Positions 36,432-42,966 of a stretch of 44,602 nt of DNA are shown piece by piece (within the stretch, counting starts at the first letter, position 1; each line of letters opens with the position of its first letter). Under the pieces are notes generated by a model. It did no database searches, was not told the origin of the DNA, and saw nothing but the letters and a program-made list of their open reading frames with translations. The position numbers and the translations under genes were made by a program. Origin of the DNA: Anaerolineales bacterium (GTDB taxonomy: Bacteria; Chloroflexota; Anaerolineae; Anaerolineales; E44-bin32); the NCBI GenBank assembly GCA_037382465.1, contig JARRPX010000024.1, positions 1 through 44,602 of the forward strand, in the 5' to 3' direction.

Positions 36432-37952
36432 CTACCAAGCTTCGCCGGCCGCTTTGATACCCAGGATATCCAATTCGCTCTGGGTCATTCCGACGCCGCG
36501 CAAGTGTTCCCGATTGCCGCGCAGACTCTCGATGGCGTTGATCCCCATGCCTCCCAGCATTTCTTTGATCTCCAACGACCAACCCCGCAGCAGATTGACC
36601 AGACGCCGCTGGGCGATGTTGGGATTGAGGCGTTTGGTGAGATACGGATCCTGGGTGGCGATGCCCCAATTACACTTGCCCGTGTAGCATTTCTGGCACA
36701 GATGGCAGCCCATCGCCACCAGTGCAGAAGTAGCGATGTAAACCGCATCGGCACCGAGCGCGATCGCCTTGACGATGTCGGCGCTGTTGCGGAAACCTCC
36801 ACCGGCGATGATCGAAGCACGATGGCGAATCCCCTCTTCCCGCAGCCGCTGGTCGACCGCCGCGATGGCCAGCTCGATGGGAAGCCCCACATGGTCACGG
36901 ATCATGGTCGGTGCAGCGCCGGTACCACCGCGCAAACCGTCGATGGCCACGATGTCCGCACCGGCCCGGATGATCCCGCTGGCGATCGGCGCCACGTTGT
37001 GAACCGCAGCGATCTTCACGCTCACCGGTTTGCTATAGCCGGTGGCTTCTTTCAAGGCGAATATCAGTTGGCGCAGGTCTTCGATGGAGTAAATGTCGTG
37101 ATGCGGTGCCGGCGAAAGGGCATCCGTCCCGGCCGGGATCATGCGCGTCTTGGAGATTTCCTCGCTCACTTTCTCGCCGGGCAGATGGCCGCCGATGCCC
37201 GGTTTCGCGCCCTGGCCGATCTTGATTTCGATCGCCGCAGCCACATCCAGATATTCCGCGTGAACGCCGAATCGCCCGGATGCGACCTGTGCGATCGTGT
37301 TTCCGCCGAAACGATAGAAATCCTTATGCAGCCCGCCTTCACCGGTGTTGTAGAAGGTGCCCGCTTTCTGCGCCGCCGCCGCCAGCGCCAAACAGGCGTT
37401 GTAGCTGATCGAGCCGTACGACATGGCGGAGAACAGAATGGGCGTTTCGAGCATCAACTGCGGGCTCAATTCGGTCGTAAGGTCGTAGCCCGCGTTCGTG
37501 CGTGCGAGCGTGACGCGCTCGGGTTTGCTTCCCAGGAAGGTGCGCAGTTCCATGGGCTCCCGCAGAGGATCGATGGAGGGATTGGTGACTTGCGAGGCGT
37601 TGAGCAGCATGCGGTCGAAATACGAAGGCAGCTGCCGGTCACAACCCATTCCGGTCAGAAGGACGCCGCCCGATTCCGCTTGCTTGTAGATGTTCTTGAT
37701 CGTCTGGGCCGTCCAATTGGCGTTGGACTTGTAATGATTCGGATTCTGCATGATCGTGATCGCATTCGTCGGGCACAGCGTGGCGCAGCGGTGGCAACCG
37801 ACGCAGTTGCGTTCGTCGCTGATCACGCAGTCATCGTCCGCATCGTAGACGTGACAATCGTTTGCACATTGACGCACACAGACCTGGCAGGCAATGCAGC
37901 GGTCCATGTCGCGCGCTATTCGAAATTCGGAGGGATAAAGGGATAATGTCAC
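36432..37952 (-). CDS. glutamate synthase-like FMN domain with N-terminal ferredoxin (GltB domain 2)
   Basis: 506 aa from GTG 37952. The N-terminus has two [4Fe-4S] motifs (CIACQVCVRQC and CVGCHRCATLCP). The rest is the FMN-binding TIM barrel of glutamate synthase: LFSAMSYGSIS, NTGEGGL, KIGQGAKPGIGGHLPG, DGLRGGTGAAP and, near the end, CHLCQKCYTGKCNWGIATQ, whose Cys would bind the 3Fe-4S cluster. It converts 2-oxoglutarate plus ammonia (from the glutaminase subunit) to glutamate using reduced Fe-S/FMN. Such separate domain 2 proteins with fused ferredoxin are typical of archaeal-type or ancestral systems. Follows the glutaminase gene by 24 nt. Confidence 0.92.
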   Translation of the reverse strand: MTLSLYPSEFRIARDMDRCIACQVCVRQCANDCHVYDADDDCVISDERNCVGCHRCATLCPTNAITIMQNPNHYKSNANWTAQTIKNIYKQAESGGVLLTGMGCDRQLPSYFDRMLLNASQVTNPSIDPLREPMELRTFLGSKPERVTLARTNAGYDLTTELSPQLMLETPILFSAMSYGSISYNACLALAAAAQKAGTFYNTGEGGLHKDFYRFGGNTIAQVASGRFGVHAEYLDVAAAIEIKIGQGAKPGIGGHLPGEKVSEEISKTRMIPAGTDALSPAPHHDIYSIEDLRQLIFALKEATGYSKPVSVKIAAVHNVAPIASGIIRAGADIVAIDGLRGGTGAAPTMIRDHVGLPIELAIAAVDQRLREEGIRHRASIIAGGGFRNSADIVKAIALGADAVYIATSALVAMGCHLCQKCYTGKCNWGIATQDPYLTKRLNPNIAQRRLVNLLRGWSLEIKEMLGGMGINAIESLRGNREHLRGVGMTQSELDILGIKAAGEAW

Positions 37953-37976
37953 CGTTTCAGACCTTCTCTTCTGTGT

Positions 37977-39113
37977 CTAGTGCGATAACTGCATCTGGAA
38001 CAATTCCAGGCGCCGCATTGAAGCCGGCGTTTCCACATGCGGTGATTTCAACAGGCCGATCACCGGTTCGCCTGCTCTCGGCATCCAGACCTGCGCCGGC
38101 TTCGGACAGATTTCACGAATGGCGGAATCCTCACTGGCGATGTAGAGCATGTCGCCGTCGCGTGCCGCAATCAGCGGCCTCAGCTTCATGCGATCGCTCA
38201 GTCCCACGATGCCGTTCGCATGACCGATAACCACGGCAAAAGGACCATTGACGAGCGCACTTGCATACACCGTCCGGAGCGTGCGAAAAATTTCACGCTG
38301 CTTTTCGTCCATGCGCTCGATTTCATCCCAAAAATGCGCACAAACGATCTTCGCGGCGATCTCGATGGGCATGCGATGTTTGCGGATGAGCAAATCGAAC
38401 AGGTATGCGAGGACTTCCGTATCCGTGAAACAGGTACATTGATAGCCGAAGTGTTCCAGATAACGTTTATTTATGCCGTAGGAGGAAATCTCGCCGTTGT
38501 GGATCACGCTCCAATCGAGCAAACTGAAGGGATGCGCGCCGCCCCACCATCCCTGGCTGTTGGTGGGAAATCTGCCGTGGCCCGTCCAGATGTAAGCCTG
38601 ATACTCATCCAGGCGATAATACGCCCCGATGTCTTCGGGGTAGCCCACGCCTTTGAAGACTCCCATGTTCTTGCCGCAAGAAGCGACGAAGGCGCCCTCG
38701 ATTTTGGCGTTGATGTCCATCACCATCCGCACGATGGTATCTTCTTCCTCGCCGTCCTGCGCCGACTCCGGCTTAAGCTTCAAAAAATAGCGCCAGAGAA
38801 TGGGAGGATTCGACACGAGTTCATTGCGCCGCGTGGGAATAGGCTCGTCCATTTCGATGGAGCATCTCAACTTGAGATAGGCCTCCGTCTCCGACTTCGC
38901 ATTCGGATGGTCGAGCAGCATGTGAAAGGCGTAGCAGTCGGCGCGTTCGGGATAGATACCGTAAGCGGCAAAACCACCGCCCAGGCCGTTTCCACGCTCG
39001 TGCATGGAAGCCATGGCCGTGATCACGCGATCGCCGGGAATTACCTTTCCGCGCTCGTTCATAAAACCCACGATGCCGCACCCGCTCATATCTTTTTCGT
39101 ACAATTGACCCAT
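37977..39113 (-). CDS. class II glutamine amidotransferase subunit of glutamate synthase-like complex (GltB domain 1)
   Basis: 378 aa from ATG 39113, with GGGAG 7 nt upstream; a GTG at 39131 would be too early for that site. Contains the Ntn glutaminase core: SGCGIVGFMNERG with the nucleophilic Cys, HERGNGLGGGFAAYG, TGHGRFPTNS, HNGEISSYG and FTDTEVLAY. In most class II amidotransferases Cys directly follows the initiator Met; here it is residue 12 (or 4 from an internal ATG), so propeptide removal is needed to free its amino group. First gene of the five-gene operon and the one directly behind the leader attenuator. Confidence 0.9.
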   Translation of the reverse strand: MGQLYEKDMSGCGIVGFMNERGKVIPGDRVITAMASMHERGNGLGGGFAAYGIYPERADCYAFHMLLDHPNAKSETEAYLKLRCSIEMDEPIPTRRNELVSNPPILWRYFLKLKPESAQDGEEEDTIVRMVMDINAKIEGAFVASCGKNMGVFKGVGYPEDIGAYYRLDEYQAYIWTGHGRFPTNSQGWWGGAHPFSLLDWSVIHNGEISSYGINKRYLEHFGYQCTCFTDTEVLAYLFDLLIRKHRMPIEIAAKIVCAHFWDEIERMDEKQREIFRTLRTVYASALVNGPFAVVIGHANGIVGLSDRMKLRPLIAARDGDMLYIASEDSAIREICPKPAQVWMPRAGEPVIGLLKSPHVETPASMRRLELFQMQLSH

Positions 39114-39142
39114 TCCCGTCTCCCACGACACCAGGTGATATT

Positions 39143-39182
39143 AAAAAAGACACCCCGGCGATCCTTCTTGCCGTTGGGCGTC
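39143..39182 (-). terminator. intrinsic terminator in the leader of the glutamate synthase-like operon
   Basis: On the minus strand GACGCCC (39182-39176) pairs with GGGTGTC (39155-39149), and CGGC (39173-39170) with GCCG (39159-39156), separated by an AA bulge, with a 10-nt loop. Six T follow at 39148-39143. This is a textbook Rho-independent terminator located between promoter and first gene, so it can only act as an attenuator. Confidence 0.8.
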
Positions 39183-39192
39183 CTTGCCGAAC
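39173..39192 (-). promoter_or_regulatory. candidate ANTAR-type antiterminator hairpin
   Basis: RNA GTT-C-GGC, hexaloop AAGGAC, GCC-C-AAC: a 3+3 bp stem with a C-C mismatch and a six-base loop with A1 and G4, the features recognised by ANTAR proteins. Its 3' arm is the 5' arm of the intrinsic terminator (39170-39182), so the two exclude each other. A possible first hairpin with hexaloop AAGGGG lies at 39217-39231. Confidence 0.55.
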
Positions 39193-39266
39193 TCAACGTC
39201 TTCGTCGAAGAGAGTCGAGGTCCCCTTACTCATGACCTCGGCCAAACACGTCATCGTGTTAGCCGT

Positions 39267-39294
39267 ATGATAAATGAAAAAATCGGCTTGTCAA
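39267..39294 (-). promoter_or_regulatory. promoter of the glutamate synthase-like operon
   Basis: Minus strand TTGACA (39294-39289), 16 nt, TATCAT (39272-39267). Predicted start near 39260 gives a leader of about 147 nt before ATG 39113. A palindrome AACACG-TCAT-CGTGTT (39245-39260) lies at the predicted start and could be an operator or first hairpin. Confidence 0.65.
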
Positions 39295-39314
39295 GTGATA
39301 CCGGGGAAGGCAGG

Positions 39315-40040
39315 CTAAGATTTCAGTTCATTGGCCAAAATAATCGCTTCGGCGATCTCGCGCATCGAACGACGGGAATTCATGCTTTTCTTACGCATCA
39401 TTTGAAAGGCATCATCTTCCTGCAGGCCCAAATCCTTCATCAGCATCCCCTTCGCCCGTTCGATTAGTTTGCGCGATTCCAGTTCCTCCCGGATAACTTT
39501 CGAGCGCACCATTAATTCCGTATTTTCGATACAGATCGCGGCCTGGTTGGCCACGGTGGTCAACAAATCCAGCTCGGTGTCCGAGAAGTCGTGCTCGTAG
39601 GAAGTGTAGCAGTTGATCACGCCGATGACACGATCGCGAACTTTCATGGGCACGCTGAGCATGGAGCGCAAGCCCATTTTCTTTGCAAGATCTTTTTCCT
39701 TGTAGCGCGGCTCTTTCAAGACGTCGGGTATGATCGCCGGCTCATCCCGCTGCGCCACGAAACCGACGACGCCTTCGCCCAGGCCGAGGCTCCGTTCCTT
39801 CAGGTAATCCTTGTTCATCGTCTGGGCAGCCCGCACGCGCAGGCACTTTTCATCCTCTTCGATCAACCAGAGCGAACACACCTTGGAGTTCATCGCCTGC
39901 GCGGTCACCGTCACGATGAGGCGCAATACGTCCTCGATGTAGCGGTCAGATGAGATTGCCGCGCTGAACTCCTACAACGCTTGAATTTGTTCCGCATACG
40001 AGATGTCGTGCTCTTCGGACAAACGAGACTCCTTCGCCAT
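39315..40040 (-). pseudogene. GAF-ANTAR transcription antiterminator, interrupted by an in-frame amber codon
   Basis: From ATG 40040 the frame reads MAKESRLSEEHDISYAEQIQ, A, L, then TAG at 39974-39972, then continues in the same frame EFSAAISSDRYIEDVLRLIV through a GAF domain (GLGEGVVGFVAQRDEPAII, SVPMKVRDRVIGVINCY) to a C-terminal ANTAR domain (KLIERAKGMLMKDLGLQED, SMREIAEAIILANEL). The N-terminal text on both sides of the TAG is coherent with the family pattern, where a Tyr or Lys codon is normal at that place. The part after the stop could be made from TTG 39926 or another weak start. ANTAR domains bind paired hexaloop hairpins in nascent RNA; the likely target lies 20 nt beyond its 3' end. 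Confidence 0.8.
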
Positions 40041-40051
40041 GGTTTTGTTTG

Positions 40052-40080
40052 TATTTACTGGATTATGGCGGGAAAGTCAA
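40052..40080 (-). promoter_or_regulatory. promoter of the ANTAR regulator gene
   Basis: Minus strand TTGACT (40080-40075), 17 nt, TAAATA (40057-40052). Predicted start lies only about 5 nt before ATG 40040, which has no ribosome binding site, so the message may be nearly leaderless. Confidence 0.4.
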
Positions 40081-40140
40081 CTTGGTGGAAGATGTGTGCA
40101 GATCATAAAACGGTGATGCTGCAGGGAGAGTACGTACTCG

Positions 40141-41742
40141 TCAGGGCAATACCTTCAGCATATACGTTCCCACCAACTTATAACCCAGCTTCTGATAATA
40201 ACCGCGTGTTCCCAACGCCGAAATTACCGCCAGATTTTCGTAGCCCGACGTACGGGCAATCGTTTCCGCACGCCTCATCAGGTCCGTTCCCAGCCCGGCA
40301 TGTTGGGCGGCGCCGTCCGCATTTTCGCCGACTTCGAGGGATTGCCCGTAAATATGCAGTTCACGCACGAGCGCACTGTGGGCCAATTCGGCCAATCCGC
40401 TCTCCGGTGATGCAGGACCGGGCAGCGAAAGTCGCACATAGCCCGCCAGGCGATCCTGCGAAGTTACGATGGAAAGGAAATGCTCCTCCGCGCCGCCGGC
40501 CTGATAGACCTCGTCCTGAATCTCGACCCGCTCCGCATCGATCGGACGTCCGCGCACCTCACGACAGCGGATGCATTCACATCGTTCGCCGCGCCGTTTC
40601 AACTCCCGCTGCACGTCCTGCCGCAGGCTCGTGCGTTTGTTGCCCGCGACGACGTTGTCGGAGGGGATGTCGCGCACGACGCGATTGACACGGCAGTAGT
40701 GCGGGATCAGCGGTTTGATGTCGGCGATCAAATCCACGAGTTCTTTCGTGGTGTACGGGGTGTACTCGCCCCGTTCCCAATACGCGTACAATTCGGTGTC
40801 CTCGAGCAATTGGCAGGGATAGATTTTTATTTCATCCGGGCGCAATCCGGGATCGTCCCAGAGACGAGCGAAATCCTCGGCATCTGATTCGAGTGTTGCC
40901 CCGAGCAGATTGGGCATCCAATGCAGCACCGTCTTGAAACCCGCCGCTCGCAGCAAACTCGTCGCCTTACGGGTTGCATCGACGGTATGTCCACGTTTGT
41001 TGAGCGCCAGGATGCGGTCGTCCTGGCTCTGGCTGCCCATCTGCACCTTGGTCACGCCCAGCGCGCGCAAGCGGGCGAGTTCCTCGTCGTCGATCCGATC
41101 GGGACGCGTTTCGACGACCAGGCCGACGTTGCGGTGGGCAGCCACGGCGTTGGCGCTCTGGGCCTCCGCCAATGAGGCGGATTCGAAACCGTTCATCACG
41201 TCCAGGCAGCGTTTCAGGAACCATTCTTGATAATCTGCTTTGTAAGCGCTCCACGTACCGCCCAGGATGAGAAGCTCGATCTTGTCCGTGGGATGGCCGA
41301 TGGCTTCCAGCGCCTCGATACGAGCCCGGGTCTGATCGTAAGGATCGAAGGCATGATGCACGGCGCGCATGGCGCCGGGTTCGTCCGGCAGGTAGGACTT
41401 GGGCACGCGGCTGTCCGTCGGGCAGAAGATACATTCACCGGGACAGGGATACGGCTTGGTCATCACGGTGACCGTCGTGACGCCGGAAAGCGTACGCCCC
41501 GGCTTCATGCGAATGCGGGACAACAAGGACGGTTCTTCGTCGATCTCCCCCTGCTCGACGAGCCGGCGGTAGACCTGCACGACGATCGGCTTTCCCACGT
41601 AACCGCCCGAAGGCAGCGGATTTCCCCGGATCGCCTCCAGTATGGCGCGCCCTTCGATGACTTCGTCCAGGATCTTGCGAGCCTGTCGAAGCTGCTCGCG
41701 AGAATATTCGCGAGCCTCAAGCCAAGCCTGATCGCCTTCCAT
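40141..41742 (-). CDS. Elp3-like tRNA uridine(34) modification enzyme (radical SAM plus acetyltransferase)
   Basis: 533 aa from ATG 41742; the upstream start at 41796 would overlap the divergent gene. Radical SAM domain: PYPCPGECIFCPTDSRVPKS with the cluster Cys, LGGTWSAY, VVETRPD, KVQMGSQSQDD. C-terminal GNAT acetyltransferase fold with VRELHIYGQSLEVG, GLGTDLMRRAE and GYYQKLGYKLVGTYM. This is the Elp3 architecture, which makes 5-carboxymethyluridine at the wobble base of tRNA from acetyl-CoA. In bacteria and archaea Elp3 works alone. Divergent from a Trm9-like methyltransferase gene. Confidence 0.9.
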   Translation of the reverse strand: MEGDQAWLEAREYSREQLRQARKILDEVIEGRAILEAIRGNPLPSGGYVGKPIVVQVYRRLVEQGEIDEEPSLLSRIRMKPGRTLSGVTTVTVMTKPYPCPGECIFCPTDSRVPKSYLPDEPGAMRAVHHAFDPYDQTRARIEALEAIGHPTDKIELLILGGTWSAYKADYQEWFLKRCLDVMNGFESASLAEAQSANAVAAHRNVGLVVETRPDRIDDEELARLRALGVTKVQMGSQSQDDRILALNKRGHTVDATRKATSLLRAAGFKTVLHWMPNLLGATLESDAEDFARLWDDPGLRPDEIKIYPCQLLEDTELYAYWERGEYTPYTTKELVDLIADIKPLIPHYCRVNRVVRDIPSDNVVAGNKRTSLRQDVQRELKRRGERCECIRCREVRGRPIDAERVEIQDEVYQAGGAEEHFLSIVTSQDRLAGYVRLSLPGPASPESGLAELAHSALVRELHIYGQSLEVGENADGAAQHAGLGTDLMRRAETIARTSGYENLAVISALGTRGYYQKLGYKLVGTYMLKVLP

Positions 41743-41746
41743 CGCG

Positions 41747-41752
41747 TATAAT
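41747..41752 (+). promoter_or_regulatory. -10 box placing transcription start at the methyltransferase ATG
   Basis: TATAAT ends 6 nt before ATG 41759, so the predicted start coincides with the A of the ATG; no ribosome binding site is present, consistent with a leaderless mRNA. The box lies just outside the Elp3 start codon on the other strand. Confidence 0.5.
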
Positions 41753-41758
41753 CCCAGT

Positions 41759-42472
41759 ATGCGAGACGAGATAATCGACCGTTTGATACGTCTCAACCGA
41801 GGATTCTACCAGACCTTCGCCGCCTCCTTCGCCGAGACTCGGGCGCGGTTACAGCCCGGGGTGCTGCGAATCCTGGACGACGTCAACGCCAGCGATTCCA
41901 TCCTCGACCTGGGATGCGGCAACGGTGAATTGGCGCGCACGCTTGCCCGCCGCGGTCACCGAGGCGTTTACTATGGGCTCGACAGCAGCCAAGCGCTGCT
42001 CGAAATCGCCCGTACTGATCGTTCGCATTCCAGGGCACATTTCATCGACTCCGATCTTACCGAATCCGGATGGTCCAGAGACCTGCCTTCGCCCTTCGAT
42101 CGGGTTTTTGCATTTGCCGTGCTGCATCATATCCCCGGCGACGCCTTGCGAAAGCGGATTCTGAGCGATGTGCACGACCTGCTGACAAGTGACGGCAAAT
42201 TAATCATGTCCAACTGGAATTTTCCCGAGAGCCAACGCCTTCGAAAACGCGTGCTCCCGTGGTCGACGATTGGGATCGCAAAAGCCGACGTGGACCCAGG
42301 AGATGCATTGCTGGATTGGAAGCGCGGCGGACGCGGACTGCGCTACGTGCATCACTTCAGCGAAGAGGAATTGAACCAACTGGCACAGGCAGCGGGATTT
42401 CGGATTCTGGACACGTTTTACAGCGACGGCGAAGGTGGCCGGCTGGGGCTTTATCAGGTGTGGGAAAAGTAG
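41759..42472 (+). CDS. class I SAM-dependent methyltransferase, Trm9/ALKBH8-like
   Basis: 237 aa. SAM-binding motif I is ILDLGCGNGELAR, followed by YGLDSS (motif II acid) and AFAVLHHIP, a pattern shared with tRNA carboxymethyluridine methyltransferase Trm9. Its N-terminus FYQTFAASFAETR resembles the conserved start of that family, and the late LRYVHHFSEEELNQLAQAAG matches the C-terminal RYYHLF-type block. Together with the adjacent Elp3 gene this suggests methyl-esterification of cm5U34 in tRNA, though generic methyltransferase function cannot be excluded. Confidence 0.75.
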   Translation: MRDEIIDRLIRLNRGFYQTFAASFAETRARLQPGVLRILDDVNASDSILDLGCGNGELARTLARRGHRGVYYGLDSSQALLEIARTDRSHSRAHFIDSDLTESGWSRDLPSPFDRVFAFAVLHHIPGDALRKRILSDVHDLLTSDGKLIMSNWNFPESQRLRKRVLPWSTIGIAKADVDPGDALLDWKRGGRGLRYVHHFSEEELNQLAQAAGFRILDTFYSDGEGGRLGLYQVWEK

Positions 42473-42520
42473 TAAAAACGCATCAACCGATGACGATTGA
42501 AGGCTTAAAATGACAGTTCT

Positions 42521-42549
42521 TTGACACCCCCATAGCCGCATGATACAAT
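42521..42549 (+). promoter_or_regulatory. promoter of the tRNA cluster
   Basis: TTGACA (42521-42526), 17 nt, TACAAT (42544-42549), the best sigma-70 match in the window, 35 nt before the first tRNA. Confidence 0.75.
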
Positions 42550-42583
42550 GCGGGCGCTCGGGAAGGGAGACCCTTTAAAGCCC

Positions 42584-42671
<88 letters not shown>

Positions 42672-42679
42672 TAACAACC

Positions 42680-42770
42680 GGGGAGGTGCCGGAGTGGTTG
42701 AACGGGGGCGCCTGCTAAGCGCTTGTAGGGGTTAAAGCCTCTACCGTGGGTTCGAATCCCACCCTCCCCG
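42680..42770 (+). tRNA. tRNA-Ser (GCU)
   Basis: Acceptor GGGGAGG pairs with CCTCCCC (42763-42769), discriminator G, CCA encoded at 42771-42773. Anticodon loop CTGCTAA gives GCT, reading AGC/AGU. T-arm GTGGG-TTCGAAT-CCCAC; long variable arm present. Starts 11 nt after the previous tRNA. Confidence 0.93.
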
Positions 42771-42779
42771 CCATCGGGG

Positions 42780-42785
42780 TATAAT
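42780..42785 (+). promoter_or_regulatory. possible -10 before tRNA-Arg
   Basis: TATAAT 14 nt upstream of the third tRNA, without a -35 because the previous tRNA occupies that position; a weak internal promoter is possible. Confidence 0.3.
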
Positions 42786-42799
42786 AGAACCGATAACAT

Positions 42800-42873
42800 G
42801 CGCCCGTAGCTCAGTGGATTAGAGCACTTGCTTGCGGAGTAAGGGGCCGCAGGTTCGAGTCCTGCCGGGCGCG
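42800..42873 (+). tRNA. tRNA-Arg (GCG)
   Basis: Acceptor GCGCCCG pairs with CGGGCGC (42866-42872), discriminator G, CCA encoded at 42874-42876. D-arm GCTC/GAGC, T-arm GCAGG/CCTGC, anticodon stem CTTGC/GTAAG with one G-U pair, loop TTGCGGA, so the anticodon is GCG, reading CGC and CGU. Arginine identity A20 (in GGA of the D-loop) and C35 are present. Most bacteria use an ACG anticodon edited to inosine instead. Confidence 0.9.
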
Positions 42874-42877
42874 CCAA

Positions 42878-42906
42878 AAATGGGCTGCGGAATTCGCAGC
42901 CCATTT
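42878..42906 (+). terminator. terminator of the tRNA cluster
   Basis: Perfect 12-bp stem AAATGGGCTGCG / CGCAGCCCATTT with a 5-nt loop, starting 2 nt after the tRNA-Arg CCA and followed by CGATTTTC. Being flanked by A and T runs, it may also serve the convergent lipoprotein gene ending at 42967. Confidence 0.7.
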
Positions 42907-42966
42907 CGATTTTCAGAACGGATTCGATACTTCCCGCTCTCTATTTCATATCTATTCCGATTGTTG

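Noticed and set aside
36423-37946. 507-codon plus-strand open frame over the FMN subunit gene
   Set aside because: Antisense shadow; the opposite strand carries the ferredoxin and FMN-barrel motifs.
39972-39974. TAG as a recoded sense codon (for example pyrrolysine)
   Set aside because: TAG serves as the normal stop in at least three other genes here, and no supporting machinery is visible.
42680-42876. tRNA-derived attachment site for an island
   Set aside because: No direct repeat of a tRNA 3' end was seen in the window and no integrase; the AT-rich shift is noted separately.
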